In this document: positions 33,883-43,545 of the stretch, one piece after another | Numbering within the stretch: the stretch's first letter is position 1 | How the letters are laid out: each line of letters starts with the position of its first letter | From: Roseateles depolymerans | Lineage (GTDB): Bacteria; Pseudomonadota; Gammaproteobacteria; Burkholderiales; Burkholderiaceae_C | Length of the DNA stretch: 64,000 bases | Assembly (NCBI RefSeq): GCF_003387155.1 | Contig: NZ_QUMT01000004.1 | Coordinates: 336,602-400,601, forward strand | Reading direction: 5' to 3' | The notes under the pieces: model-generated | What the model was told of the DNA's origin: nothing | The model's input: only the letters and a program-made list of their open reading frames with translations | The model's database searches: none | Position numbers and translations under genes: made by a program

Positions 33883-35319
33883 ATGAATGCGCCGCACGCG
33901 TTTGAAGCGCCCCAAGAGCCCTGGGCCACGCTGACCCATCGACCGGTTCCCGACGCCATGCGGGCAGCGCTGCGCGCGCATTTCGGCCCTCGGTGCAGCG
34001 AGGCGCTGGCGGTGCGCCAACAACACGGACGGGACGAATCGCCCATTGATGTGGCGCCGCCCGACCTGGTGGTGTTTGCCGAAAGCAACGAGGATGTGGT
34101 GGCCGTGCTGACGCTGGCCCATGCCCACCACGTGCCGGTGATTCCGTACGGGGCCGGCACGTCCCTGGAAGGCCACCTGCTGGCGGTTCAGGGCGGCGTG
34201 AGCCTGGATGTCTCGCGCATGAACCGCATCCTCGCCGTTCATGCCGACGATCTCACGGTGACCGTCCAGGCCGGCGTGACCCGCCACCAGCTCAATGCGG
34301 AGCTGCGGCACCTGGGGCTGTTTTTCCCGATCGATCCCGGGGCCGATGCCTCCCTGGGCGGCATGACCGCGACCCGCGCCAGCGGCACCAATGCCGTTCG
34401 CTACGGCACCATGCGGGAGAACGTGCTGGGGCTGACGGTGGCCACCCCGCAGGGTGAGCTCATCCGCACCGGGACCCGGGCCCGCAAGAGCAGCGCGGGA
34501 TATGACCTGACGCGTCTGTACGTCGGCAGCGAAGGTACGCTCGGCGTGGTGTGCGAGGTGACGCTGCGGCTGTATCCCCTGCCCGAGGCGGTCTCGGCGG
34601 CCGTGTGTTCCTTCCCCAGCATCGATGCGGCGGTCCGCACCACCATTGCCATCATCCAGATGGGCGTGCCGATTGCGCGCTGCGAGCTGCTGGATGCGCA
34701 TGCGGTGCGGGCGGTGAATCGCCATGACCGCCTGTCCCTGCCCGAGTCTCCGATGCTGCTGATGGAGTTCCACGGCTCCGAGGCCGGTGTGCAGGAGCAA
34801 GCGCAGACGGTGCAGGAGCTGGCGCGCGACATGGGCGGCACCGACTTCGAATGGGCGACCACACCGGAGGATCGGACCCGGTTGTGGACCGCCCGCCACC
34901 ATGCCTACCTGTCGGCCCTGCAGATGCGTCCGGGATGCCGCTGCGTGACCACCGACACCTGCGTGCCCATCTCCCGGCTGGCGGAGTCCATCCAGGCGTC
35001 GGTTGCAGAGGTGGAGGACAGCGGGCTGCCGTATTTCATCGTCGGCCACGTGGGCGACGGCAATTTCCACATGGGCTACCTCATCGATCCGGACCAACCG
35101 CAAGAGCGTGCCGTGGCCGAGCGGCTGAGCGCGCAGATGGTGTCCCGCGCGCTGGCGCTGGAGGGCACCTGCACCGGGGAGCACGGCATTGGACTGCACA
35201 AGCAGTCCTTCCTGCTGGACGAGGCTGGTGCGGGTGCGGTGGCACAGATGCAGGCCCTCAAGCGGGCGCTGGATCCGCACAACATCATGAACCCGGGCAA
35301 GATCTTCTCGCTGGGTTGA
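33883..35319 (+). CDS. FAD-linked oxidase, D-lactate dehydrogenase (cytochrome)/GlcD type
   Basis: 478 residues from the ATG at 33883, with AGGAG seven bases upstream. FAD-binding PCMH domain: PYGAGTSLEGHLLAVQGGVSLDVSRMN (in pieces PYGAGTSLEGHL and GGVSLDVSRMN), then DPGADASLGGMTATRASGTN and GYDLTRLYVGSEGTLGVV. The C-terminal FAD-oxidase domain has HVGDGNFHMGYLIDP and ends in the family signature GEHGIGLHK and ALDPHNIMNPGKIF. It oxidises D-2-hydroxyacids such as D-lactate or glycolate and passes electrons to the respiratory chain. Substrate unresolved. Confidence 0.92.
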   Translation: MNAPHAFEAPQEPWATLTHRPVPDAMRAALRAHFGPRCSEALAVRQQHGRDESPIDVAPPDLVVFAESNEDVVAVLTLAHAHHVPVIPYGAGTSLEGHLLAVQGGVSLDVSRMNRILAVHADDLTVTVQAGVTRHQLNAELRHLGLFFPIDPGADASLGGMTATRASGTNAVRYGTMRENVLGLTVATPQGELIRTGTRARKSSAGYDLTRLYVGSEGTLGVVCEVTLRLYPLPEAVSAAVCSFPSIDAAVRTTIAIIQMGVPIARCELLDAHAVRAVNRHDRLSLPESPMLLMEFHGSEAGVQEQAQTVQELARDMGGTDFEWATTPEDRTRLWTARHHAYLSALQMRPGCRCVTTDTCVPISRLAESIQASVAEVEDSGLPYFIVGHVGDGNFHMGYLIDPDQPQERAVAERLSAQMVSRALALEGTCTGEHGIGLHKQSFLLDEAGAGAVAQMQALKRALDPHNIMNPGKIFSLG

Positions 35320-35393
35320 AGTCGCCATTGGTGGGGCCTCTGAGGGCCCCTTCTGCGCCCCTGGTGGGCTTCCCCGTGGCGGGGGCGCGGCCC

Positions 35394-37091
35394 TCAGTGC
35401 TGCGGCGCGGGCACGCTCCAGCGGCGGGTCACATCGCCGCGCCCATTGACGCTTTCCAGGTGCACGCCAAACCCCCACAGCCGCGCCACATGCTTGAGCA
35501 CTTCCTGGGCCTCGTCATGCAGCGGACGGTCCAGATGCTGGGTGTGACGCAGCGTCAGTGACCGGTCGCCACGCAGGTTCACATTCCACACCTGGATGTT
35601 GGGCTCGCGAGTGGACAGGTCGTACTGCCGCGAGAGGGCCTGCCGCACGTACTGGTAGCCCGCCTCGTCATGGATGGCGGAAATCTCATACTCCGACTGC
35701 TTCTCGTCATCCAGGATGGAGAAGAAGCGGAAGTCCCGCATCAGCTTCGGGCTCAGATACTGGGCGACGAAACTCTCGTCCTTGAAATTGCGCATGGCGT
35801 GGTCCAGCGTGGGCAACCAGTCGGCGCCGGCAATCGTGGGGAACCATTCGCGGTCTTCTGGCGTGGGCTGCTCGCAGATGCGCTTGAGGTCGGTGTACAT
35901 CGCAAACCCCAGCGCATAAGGGTTGATCTGCGACATGGGCGGCTGCGACACCACATTGGTGTGGGACTTGAGCCATTCGATCATCATGCCGTCGGACAGA
36001 TAGCCATCGTCATACATGGTGTTGAGCAGCCGGTGATGCCAGAAGGTGGCCCAGCCTTCGTTCATCACCTGCGTTTGGCGCTGCGGATAGAAATACTGCG
36101 CGATCTTGCGCACGATCCGCACGATCTCCCGCTGCCACGGCTCCAGCAGCGGCGCATTCTTTTCGATGAAGTACAGCAGGTTCTCCTGCGGCTCATCAGG
36201 GAAGCGGCGCTTTTCTTCGGCCTTGGCCTCGTCCTCCTGGCGGCGGGGCAGGGTGCGCCACAGGTCGTTCACCTGACGCTGGGCATAGGCCTCGCGGTCC
36301 TTGCGCATCGCCTGTTCCTGGGCCAGCGACAGCTTGGCCGGACGACGGTAGCGGTCGACGCCATGGTTCATCAGCGCATGGCAGGAATCCAGCGTGGCTT
36401 CCACCGCATCGAGCCCGTGCCGCTGTTCGCAGTCAGCCACATAGTTCTTGGCGTAGACCAGGTAGTCGATGATGGACGAGGCGTCGGTCCACATCCGGAA
36501 CAGGTAGTTGTTCTTGAAGAAGCTGTTGTGGCCGTAGCAGGCATGGGCAATCACCAGCGCCTGCATGGCCAGGGTGTTCTCCTCCATGAGATAGGCGATG
36601 CAGGGATCGGAGTTGATCACGATCTCATAGGCCAGGCCCATCTGCCCGCGCTTGTAGTTGCGCTCGGTGGCGATGAATTCCTTGCCGTAGCTCCAGTGGC
36701 GGTAGTTCACCGGCATGCCGACGGAGGCGTAGGCATCCATCATCTGCTCGGCGGTGATCACTTCCAGCTGGTTGGGATACGTGTCCAGCCCGTAGCGCTC
36801 GGCGGTTTGTCGGATGACGTCGTGATATTGCTCGATCAGCTCGAAGGTCCAGTCGCTGGGCGAGGGCAGCGGATGCTCGGGGCGCCGGGCCAGGGGCTTC
36901 ATATGGGTCAGGGGGGGCCGGGTGCGGCGCCCACCGTATTCGGCCTCGTTGAGGCCGGCACTGACCATGCGGCGGTTTTCAATACTGCTCATGGACTCAT
37001 CCTCCAAAGGCCGGGATGCATTGGCAGCCGGACTGCCAGCCGCACCTTCAGCCCTAGGGTCTGTTGGGTGCGGCGTCGGGTCGGACGTCAT
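35394..37091 (-). CDS. SpoVR-family protein (YcgB-like)
   Basis: 565 residues with a hydrophilic N-terminus (1-70), then SDWTFELIEQYHDVIRQTAERYGLDTYPNQLEVI (in pieces SDWTFELIEQYHDV and YGLDTYPNQLEVI) and YGHNSFFKNNYLF, typical of SpoVR/YcgB. The family accompanies PrkA and YeaH in stress and starvation (sigma-S-type) operons of many proteobacteria; the biochemical role is unknown. Its start overlaps the YeaH stop by four bases (ATGA at 37088-37091), which supports this start over the later ATG. Confidence 0.93.
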   Translation of the reverse strand: MTSDPTPHPTDPRAEGAAGSPAANASRPLEDESMSSIENRRMVSAGLNEAEYGGRRTRPPLTHMKPLARRPEHPLPSPSDWTFELIEQYHDVIRQTAERYGLDTYPNQLEVITAEQMMDAYASVGMPVNYRHWSYGKEFIATERNYKRGQMGLAYEIVINSDPCIAYLMEENTLAMQALVIAHACYGHNSFFKNNYLFRMWTDASSIIDYLVYAKNYVADCEQRHGLDAVEATLDSCHALMNHGVDRYRRPAKLSLAQEQAMRKDREAYAQRQVNDLWRTLPRRQEDEAKAEEKRRFPDEPQENLLYFIEKNAPLLEPWQREIVRIVRKIAQYFYPQRQTQVMNEGWATFWHHRLLNTMYDDGYLSDGMMIEWLKSHTNVVSQPPMSQINPYALGFAMYTDLKRICEQPTPEDREWFPTIAGADWLPTLDHAMRNFKDESFVAQYLSPKLMRDFRFFSILDDEKQSEYEISAIHDEAGYQYVRQALSRQYDLSTREPNIQVWNVNLRGDRSLTLRHTQHLDRPLHDEAQEVLKHVARLWGFGVHLESVNGRGDVTRRWSVPAPQH

Positions 37092-38371
37092 GCGCTGACG
37101 CCCTCTTTCTTGAAGAGATCACGGAAGACGGGATAGATCTGGGCCACCTCGACGGCCTTGCGCATGGCGAAGTGAGGGTCTTCTTCCGCCAGCCGGGCAT
37201 ATTCCTCCCAGAGGTTCTGCTCGGCCTCGGCCACCTGCACATAGGCGTAGTAGCGGCACAGGGGCAGGATCTTGTCGGCCAGCAGTTCACGGCAGCGGCC
37301 GCTGTCGTGGTGCCAGTTGTCGCCGTCGCTGGCCTGGGCGCCGTAGATATTCCATTCGTTGGCCGGATAACGGGCGCGGATGATTTCCTCCATCAGCACC
37401 AGGGCCGAGGACACCACCGTGCCGCCGGTCTCGGTGGCGTGGAAGAAGTTCTGCTCGTCCACTTCCTGCGCCTGGGTGTGGTGGCGGATGAAGACCACGT
37501 CGATCTTTTCGTAGTGCCGGGTCAGGAAGAGGTAGAGCAGGATGAAGAAGCGCTTGGCCAGGTCCTTGCGGCTTTCATCCATCGAGCCGGACACGTCCAT
37601 GAGGCAGAACATCACCGCGCGGGTGGTGGGTTGCGGCACCTTGACGCGATTGCGAAAGCGCAGGTCGATGGGATCGAGAAAGGGGATGGCCGCGATGCGC
37701 TGGCGCAGCAGCACGATGCGGGCTTCGGTTTCTGCCAGCAGGGCCTTCACATCGGGCTTGGCCGGGTCTTCGAGCTGAAGGGCTTCGAGGCGGGCTTCGA
37801 GCTCATGCAGCTCGCGACGCTTGTCCATGCCCAGGGCGATGCGACGTCCCAGCGCGCCGCGCATGGAGCGCACCACATGCAGATTGGTGGGGGTGCCGTC
37901 GGTGACATAACCGGCGCGCACGGTCTTGTATTCCGGGGTTTCCGCGAGCGTCGTGCGGGCCAGGTTGGGCAGTGCCAGATCTTCGAAGAAGACCTGCATG
38001 AATTCTTCCTTGCTCAGGTGAAAGACGAAGTCGTCCTCGCCTTCGCCGGAATCGCTGGCCTGGCCGCCGCCCTGGCCCTGTCCGCCCCCCTGGGGCTTGG
38101 GTACCCGATCGCCCTTGATGTGCTCGGTATTGCCGGGCCGCACCACTTCCCGCGTTCCGCCGTCCCCGTGGCTGAACACGGGTTCCTTCAGATCGCGCTT
38201 GGGAATGTGGACATCTTCACCGCGCTCCATATCGCGGATGCCGCGCTGGTCGACTGCACGCCGCACCGCGTCGCGAATCTGGTCGCGATAACGGCGCAGG
38301 AAGCGTTCCCGATTCCCGATCGATTTGTTCTTTCCCGAAAGCCGTCTATCGATGATCTGTTGCAGCGTCAT
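37088..38371 (-). CDS. yeaH: YeaH/DUF444-family protein with von Willebrand A fold
   Basis: 427 residues from the ATG at 38371, AGAGG upstream; homology begins MTLQQIIDRRLSGKNKS. The VWA metal-ion (MIDAS) motif is VMFCLMDVSGSMDESRKDLA (DxSGS), near residue 240. The N-terminal half is basic, with GGQGQGGGQASDSGEGEDD as a flexible linker. Middle gene of the PrkA-YeaH-SpoVR operon, translationally coupled to SpoVR; function unknown. Confidence 0.93.
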   Translation of the reverse strand: MTLQQIIDRRLSGKNKSIGNRERFLRRYRDQIRDAVRRAVDQRGIRDMERGEDVHIPKRDLKEPVFSHGDGGTREVVRPGNTEHIKGDRVPKPQGGGQGQGGGQASDSGEGEDDFVFHLSKEEFMQVFFEDLALPNLARTTLAETPEYKTVRAGYVTDGTPTNLHVVRSMRGALGRRIALGMDKRRELHELEARLEALQLEDPAKPDVKALLAETEARIVLLRQRIAAIPFLDPIDLRFRNRVKVPQPTTRAVMFCLMDVSGSMDESRKDLAKRFFILLYLFLTRHYEKIDVVFIRHHTQAQEVDEQNFFHATETGGTVVSSALVLMEEIIRARYPANEWNIYGAQASDGDNWHHDSGRCRELLADKILPLCRYYAYVQVAEAEQNLWEEYARLAEEDPHFAMRKAVEVAQIYPVFRDLFKKEGVSA

Positions 38372-38498
38372 AAAACAACCTCTGGGGATCACCCCCGATG
38401 GACCAGCAAGATTCATCCCACCCCATGAACCCGCCGCCCATCACGCCAACGAACACACACGTCTCTCACCCGCCCCGCCTTCCCCCAGCGGCACCCGG

Positions 38499-38570
38499 GG
38501 ATCTGGCTCTGCCAGTCCCCTGGGTGCGCCCCCCTGGGGGGGCTCGCGAAGCGAGTAGGGGGGGGCCTAT
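38499..38570 (+). repeat. dispersed GC-rich repeat, copy 2
   Basis: Same-orientation match to 291-360: GGATCTGGCTCTGCCAG, then C-run/G-run, then CGCGAAGCGA-GGGGGG. It sits between the yeaH start and the PrkA stop codon, immediately downstream of prkA. Confidence 0.7.
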
Positions 38571-38573
38571 CCA

Positions 38574-40496
38574 TCAGCTTGATTTGCGCACGCGCAGGTA
38601 CCACTCGCAGAGCAGTCGCACCTGCTTGGGCGTGTAGCCCTTGTCCACCATCCGTTGCACGAAGTTCTCGTGCTTCTTCGCCTCGTCCGCACTGGCCTTG
38701 GCGTTGAAGCTGATCACCGGCAGCAGTTCCTCGGTGTTGGAGAACATCTTCTTCTCGATCACCGTGCGCAGCTTTTCATAGCTGGTCCACGCCGGGTTCT
38801 TGCCCGAATGATTGGCCCGCGCCCGCAGCACGAAGTTCACGATCTCGTTGCGGAAGTCCTTGGGATTGCTGATGCCGGCGGGCTTCTCGATCTTCTCCAG
38901 CTCTGCATTCAGCGCCGAGCGGTCGAACACCTCACCGGTGTCGGTGTCGCGGTATTCCTGGTCCTGGATCCAGTAATCCGCATAGGTCACATAGCGGTCG
39001 AAGATGTTCTGGCCGTATTCGCTGTAGCTCTCCAGATAGGCGGTCTGAATCTCCTTGCCGATGAACTCGGCATACCGCGGCGCCAGGATCTCCTTGATGA
39101 AGCCGATGAACTTCTGCTCGGAGTCCTGGGTGAACTGCTCGCGTTCAATCTGCTGTTCCAGCACATACATCAGGTGCACCGGATTGGCCGCCACTTCGGT
39201 GGAATCGAAGTTGAAGACCTTGGAGAGGATCTTGTAGGCAAAGCGGGTGGAAATGCCGGCCATGCCTTCATCCACACCGGCGTAGTCCCGGTACTCCTGA
39301 AGCGACTTGGCCTTGGGGTCCGTGTCCTTGAGGTTGTCGCCGTCGTAGATCTGCATCTTGCTGAAGATGCTGGAGTTCTCCGGTTCCTTGAGCCGCGTCA
39401 GCACCGCAAACTGCGCCATCATCTTGAGCGTGCCGGGGGCGCACTTGGCCTCCGCCAGGGAAGAGTTGCGGATCAGCTTTTCGTAGATCTTCACTTCCTC
39501 GCTGACGCGCAGGCAGTAGGGCACCTTCACGATGTAGATGCGGTCGAGGAAGGCCTCGTTGTTCTTGTTGTTGCGGAAGCTCTTCCACTCGCTTTCGTTG
39601 CTGTGCGCCAGCACGATGCCGTCGAAGGGAATCGCGCCAAAGCCTTCGGTGCCCTTGAAGTTGCCTTCCTGCGTGGCGGTCAGCAGCGGATGCAGCACCT
39701 TGATGGGCGCCTTGAACATTTCCACGAATTCCAGCAGGCCCTGGTTGGCCAGGCACAGACCGCCGGAATAGCTGTAGGCATCGGGGTCGTCTTGCGCGTA
39801 GGTTTCGAGCTTGCGGATGTCGACCTTGCCCACCAGAGAGCTGATGTCCTGGTTGTTCTCGTCGCCGGGCTCGGTCTTGGCCACGCCGATCTGCTTGAGC
39901 ACGCTGGGGTGGCGCTTGACCACCTTGAACTTGCGGATGTCGCCGCCGAATTCATCGAGCCGCTTCACCGCCCAGGGGCTGAGGATGCGGTTGAGGTAGC
40001 GACGCGGAATGCCGTATTCGCGCTCCAGCAGGGGGCCGTCTTCCACCGGATCGAACAGACCCAGCGGGGACTCGTTCACTGGTGAGTCCTTCAGCGCATA
40101 AAACGGCACATGCTCCATCAGCTGCTTGAGCCGCTCCGCGATGGAACTCTTGCCGCCGCCCACCGGGCCCAGCAGGTACAGGATCTGCTTTTTTTCCTCA
40201 AGGCCCTGGGCCGCATGGCGGAAGTAGCTGACCACCTGTTCGATGGCGTCTTCCATGCCGAAGAACTCGGCGAAGGCTGGATAGATCTTGATGACCTTGT
40301 TCTGGAAGATGCGTGACAGACGCGGGTCATTGCGCGTGTCCAGCATCTGCGGCTCACCGATGGCCTTGAGCATGCGCTCAGCAGCGGTGGCATAGGCCAG
40401 GGGGTTGCGTTTGCATTCCTGGAGGTACTCCTCCAGCGTGAGCTCTTCGACCTTGCTCCGTTCGTATCGTGCCGCGAAATGGCTGATCACATCCAT
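38574..40496 (-). CDS. prkA: PrkA serine protein kinase-like AAA protein
   Basis: 640 residues from the ATG at 40496 (GGAGGT six bases upstream). The AAA-type Walker A is LLGPVGGGKSSIAERLKQLM and the C-terminal PrkA domain follows. Length matches the PrkA family (about 640). The protein is reported in other bacteria as a serine kinase or AAA protease linked to starvation and sporulation. It is first gene of the prkA-yeaH-spoVR operon; about 200 bases, including a repeat, separate it from yeaH. Confidence 0.95.
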   Translation of the reverse strand: MDVISHFAARYERSKVEELTLEEYLQECKRNPLAYATAAERMLKAIGEPQMLDTRNDPRLSRIFQNKVIKIYPAFAEFFGMEDAIEQVVSYFRHAAQGLEEKKQILYLLGPVGGGKSSIAERLKQLMEHVPFYALKDSPVNESPLGLFDPVEDGPLLEREYGIPRRYLNRILSPWAVKRLDEFGGDIRKFKVVKRHPSVLKQIGVAKTEPGDENNQDISSLVGKVDIRKLETYAQDDPDAYSYSGGLCLANQGLLEFVEMFKAPIKVLHPLLTATQEGNFKGTEGFGAIPFDGIVLAHSNESEWKSFRNNKNNEAFLDRIYIVKVPYCLRVSEEVKIYEKLIRNSSLAEAKCAPGTLKMMAQFAVLTRLKEPENSSIFSKMQIYDGDNLKDTDPKAKSLQEYRDYAGVDEGMAGISTRFAYKILSKVFNFDSTEVAANPVHLMYVLEQQIEREQFTQDSEQKFIGFIKEILAPRYAEFIGKEIQTAYLESYSEYGQNIFDRYVTYADYWIQDQEYRDTDTGEVFDRSALNAELEKIEKPAGISNPKDFRNEIVNFVLRARANHSGKNPAWTSYEKLRTVIEKKMFSNTEELLPVISFNAKASADEAKKHENFVQRMVDKGYTPKQVRLLCEWYLRVRKSS

Positions 40497-41003
40497 GCTG
40501 ACCTCCAACAGTTAGTCGTTTGGGAGGCGAGGCGTGGCCCTGGGGGGCCCGCATCGTCCAGGAAGTTCTGGCGACGTCCGTGACTCAAGGCGTCATCAGA
40601 GCTTTCCGAGCTCAGCGAGGATTCAGCGGTCTCAATGCATCAACGGTTCGAAGGCTTCAAGGTCAATACGGGTCTCACGGGTCGATGGATCAACACTACC
40701 TGAAAGCGCTCGGTCTCCACAATGGATTTCATCACCCAATGTGGAGAGTCCTTATCCGTGCCTTTTCCGTCCGACCTTCATGAGTCCCTTTCGTGTCGAC
40801 GGTACTGGCAAACAGGCACCCCATGCTGGACCAAAGCCTCATGTGCTGCTGCGGCCACCGCATGAAGCCTGTGCTGGCGACGAGGCTTTGTCAGGTCGAT
40901 GCTACGCCCATCAGCGCGGATCCGCGATAGCAACAGGTGACCCCACACCTTCAACGGCGTGTATTCCTCCCCGTTGACGGGGAGGCTTGGGGGATTTCCC
41001 GGG
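40497..41003. other. 500-base gap between prkA and parB
   Basis: No convincing gene. A 147-codon plus-strand frame exists (40534-40977) but has no ribosome site, no family signal and unusual Arg/Pro/Ser/His composition. A strong dyad lies at 40966-40985. The promoter of prkA is presumably in the first 200 bases. Confidence 0.55.
40966..40985. repeat. perfect hairpin downstream of parB
   Basis: CCTCCCCG (40966-40973) pairs with CGGGGAGG (40978-40985) around a TTGA loop. There is no T-run on either side, so it is a weak terminator candidate for parB at best. The arms resemble palindromes seen at the ends of repeat units, but only one copy is present here. Confidence 0.5.
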
Positions 41004-41915
41004 TCAGTCCGACCCGGTCTCGCCGCGCAGCTTTTGCAGCAAGCCGTTCAGCTCGTCCAACGAGCCGAAGCTGATGGCCACTTCGCCCTGTTCACCGCGT
41101 TTGGTCTTCTTTTTGACGCGGATTTCCACCTGGGCGGTCAGCAGGTCGGACAGCTCTTCTTCCAAGCGCAGGACGTCGCGGCTTTTGTCGCTTTTGACGC
41201 GCAGCAGCGGTGCCTGGCGACCGGCGGATGCCTGCTGGCGCTGCACCAGTTTTTCAGCCTCGCGCACGCTCAGTTTCTTCGCGGCGATCTCAGTGGCGCT
41301 GGTGATCTGGTGGGCCCCATCCAGCGACAGCAGGGCGCGGGCATGGCCCATGTCCAGATCGCCGGCCATCAGCATGTTCTGCACCGGCTCGGCCAGGTTG
41401 AGCAGGCGCAGCAGGTTGCTGGCCGCGCTGCGGGAGCGGCCTACCGCCTGGGCAGCCTGCTCGTGCGTCAAGCCGAACTCTTCGACCAGCCGGCGCAGGC
41501 CCTGGGCTTCTTCGAGCGGGTTGAGGTCTTCACGCTGAATGTTTTCGATCAGCGCCATGGCGGCGGCGGACTCATCCGGCACCGCCTTGACCAGCACCGG
41601 CACCTCGGCCAGGCCGGCGAGCTTGGCGGCCCGGAAACGGCGTTCCCCGGCGATGATTTCGTAGCGCACCGCGCCGCTGGGCGTGATGGGCCGCACCAGG
41701 ATGGGCTGCATGATGCCCTGCGCCTTGATGCTTTCGGCCAGCTCGTACAGCGAGCCCTCGTCCATGTGGGTGCGCGGCTGGTACTTGCCCGCCTGCATCT
41801 GCGTCAGGGGCAGCACCCCGGGTTCGCCCTCGCGCACGGCGGGGGCATCACTGACTTTCGGCCCCAGCAGGGCCTCGAGGCCCATACCGAGGCCCTTGGG
41901 TTTCTTGGTCACCAT
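41004..41915 (-). CDS. parB: chromosome-partitioning protein ParB
   Basis: 303 residues from the ATG at 41915, which opens MVTKKPKGLGMGLEALLG, the conserved ParB N-terminus. Contains the CTP-binding/arginine patch IIAGERRFRAAKLAGL, the helix-turn-helix LTHEQAAQAVGRSRSAASNLLRLLNL (in pieces LTHEQAAQAVGRSR and SAASNLLRLLNL) and a C-terminal dimer domain. It loads on parS and slides along DNA to organise the origin region together with ParA. No ribosome site precedes it: the start overlaps the stop of the upstream hydrolase by seven bases, suggesting translational coupling. parA is about 3 kb away, separated by argC and two GNAT genes. Confidence 0.95.
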   Translation of the reverse strand: MVTKKPKGLGMGLEALLGPKVSDAPAVREGEPGVLPLTQMQAGKYQPRTHMDEGSLYELAESIKAQGIMQPILVRPITPSGAVRYEIIAGERRFRAAKLAGLAEVPVLVKAVPDESAAAMALIENIQREDLNPLEEAQGLRRLVEEFGLTHEQAAQAVGRSRSAASNLLRLLNLAEPVQNMLMAGDLDMGHARALLSLDGAHQITSATEIAAKKLSVREAEKLVQRQQASAGRQAPLLRVKSDKSRDVLRLEEELSDLLTAQVEIRVKKKTKRGEQGEVAISFGSLDELNGLLQKLRGETGSD

Positions 41916-42541
41916 GGGGCGCGATTGTCCGCGATCCTGTGCAGCAGGGCGCGGCCCTCGGGCCAGTCTCCCAGGCCGCTCGCCGCGTTTAGGTGACCCA
42001 GCGCCCCTGCAATGACCAGGTGCGCGCCCCAGTCGGCCGCCATGGCGGTGGAACGCTCCAGAGCGCAGAAGGGGTCGTTGCTGCTGACCACCACCAGGCT
42101 GCGAAAGGGCAGGCGGCTGCGGCGGATCGGCCGCCAGTTGTGCAGCTGAGGTGGCATGTCGTCGCGTTCGGTATCCGGCGGCGCGACCAGCAGGGCGGCG
42201 GCCACCCGGTGGGTGTGCTGTGAATGCTCGGCCCAGGACGCCACGAGCTGGCATCCCAGGCTGTGCGCGACCAGCACGGCAGGTGTGTCGTCCAGGCGAG
42301 CGTCTTGCTGGAGGACTTCGTCCAGGCGCGCCATCCAGTCGCCTCGGCGGGGCCATTGCCAATCGGCCTGCTCGACGCGCTGATCACCGAACTGACGCTC
42401 CCACAGGCTCTGCCAGTGGTCCGGATCGGAATTGAGCCAGCCTGGCAGCAGGTACACGGGCGCCGCCAGCGAACGGGTGTCCGGCAAGCCAGCGGATGTT
42501 GCGTCGGTGGGGAGATCGGTCGCGGGCGCGGTTTCGGTCAT
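41909..42541 (-). CDS. RBBP9/YdeN-family serine hydrolase in the par locus
   Basis: 210 residues. VYLLPGWLNSDPDHWQSLWE is the typical start of the fold. The nucleophile elbow is LVAHSLGCQLV (Ser in AHSLG), an acid lies in VSSNDPFC and the catalytic His is in GHLNAASGLG. Related to the gene at 22185-22877. It overlaps parB by seven bases, so they are coexpressed. Substrate unknown; no evidence of a partition role. Confidence 0.85.
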   Translation of the reverse strand: MTETAPATDLPTDATSAGLPDTRSLAAPVYLLPGWLNSDPDHWQSLWERQFGDQRVEQADWQWPRRGDWMARLDEVLQQDARLDDTPAVLVAHSLGCQLVASWAEHSQHTHRVAAALLVAPPDTERDDMPPQLHNWRPIRRSRLPFRSLVVVSSNDPFCALERSTAMAADWGAHLVIAGALGHLNAASGLGDWPEGRALLHRIADNRAPW

Positions 42542-42600
42542 CTATTGGCCTTATGCTTCGCGTTTTCTGAACAAGCAGCGGATTTTGCAGGAGCGGCGCG

Positions 42601-43545
42601 ATGAAGTACGCGGTGTATGTGGACGGACAGGAAGGCACGACCGGCCTGCGCATCAATGAATATCTGGCGCGCCGCACGGACGTCGAACTGCTGCGCATCG
42701 AGGCTGACAAGCGCAAGGATCCTGCCGAGCGGGCACGTTTGCTGAATGCGGCCGATGTCGCCTTCCTGTGCCTGCCGGATGCAGCCTCCCGCGAGGCTGC
42801 GGCCATGGTGACCAATCCCAGGACCTGCCTGATCGACGCCAGCACGGCCCACCGGACGGCGCCAGGCTGGGTCTTCGGCCTGCCGGAGCTGTCGAGCGGG
42901 CAGCGTGAGGCCCTTCGCGGCGCCAAGCGCATCGCCAACCCGGGATGCCACGCCACCGCCTTCATCCTGGCGGTGCGTCCGCTGGTGGATGCGGGCCTGC
43001 TGCCGGCTGCGGCGCATGTGACGGCCACGTCCATCACCGGCTACTCCGGAGGTGGCAAGTCGATGATTGCGGAATACGAGGCTGGCGGCAATGCCAAGCT
43101 GACCTCGCCGCGTCCGTATGCGCTGGGCCTGGCCCACAAGCACATTCCGGAGATGATGGCCCATACCGGGTTGACCGTCGCGCCGGTGTTCATGCCGATC
43201 GTGGGCAACTTCTACAAGGGCCTGGCCGTGACGGTGCCACTGCACCTGAGCGACCTGCGTGCCGGCACCACGCCGCAGCAGGTGCGCGACGCCCTGGCCG
43301 CCCATTACGAAGGCGAGCGTTTCGTCCGCGTGATGCCGCTGCGGGATCCGGACACCCTGGCCCACGGGTTCTTTGACGTGCAGGCCAACAACGACACCAA
43401 CGACGTCGACCTGTTTGTCTTCGGCAATGACCAGCAGATCCTCGTCATGGCCCGGCTCGACAATCTCGGCAAGGGCGCCAGCGGTGCCGCGGTGCAGTCG
43501 ATGAACGTTCATCTGGGCGTGGACGAAACCACCGGCCTGGTGTGA
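42601..43545 (+). CDS. argC: N-acetyl-gamma-glutamyl-phosphate reductase, type 2
   Basis: 314 residues, the short type-2 ArgC. NAD(P)-binding start [20 protein letters not shown]. Catalytic cysteine in [11 protein letters not shown], and [14 protein letters not shown] with [13 protein letters not shown] as substrate-site blocks. It reduces N-acetyl-glutamyl phosphate in arginine synthesis. Its stop is overlapped (GTGA) by the next gene, a GNAT. Location inside a par locus is unusual; other arginine genes are not adjacent. Confidence 0.95.
   Translation: MKYAVYVDGQEGTTGLRINEYLARRTDVELLRIEADKRKDPAERARLLNAADVAFLCLPDAASREAAAMVTNPRTCLIDASTAHRTAPGWVFGLPELSSGQREALRGAKRIANPGCHATAFILAVRPLVDAGLLPAAAHVTATSITGYSGGGKSMIAEYEAGGNAKLTSPRPYALGLAHKHIPEMMAHTGLTVAPVFMPIVGNFYKGLAVTVPLHLSDLRAGTTPQQVRDALAAHYEGERFVRVMPLRDPDTLAHGFFDVQANNDTNDVDLFVFGNDQQILVMARLDNLGKGASGAAVQSMNVHLGVDETTGLV

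Noticed and set aside
40534..40977. 147-codon plus-strand frame between prkA and parB
   Set aside because: No ribosome site, no recognisable family, composition unlike proteins here. The dyad near its end (40966-40985) is described as a hairpin only.
40966..40985. Possible CRISPR repeat or IS end because of its GC dyad
   Set aside because: Only one copy in the window, no regular spacers or inverted partner.
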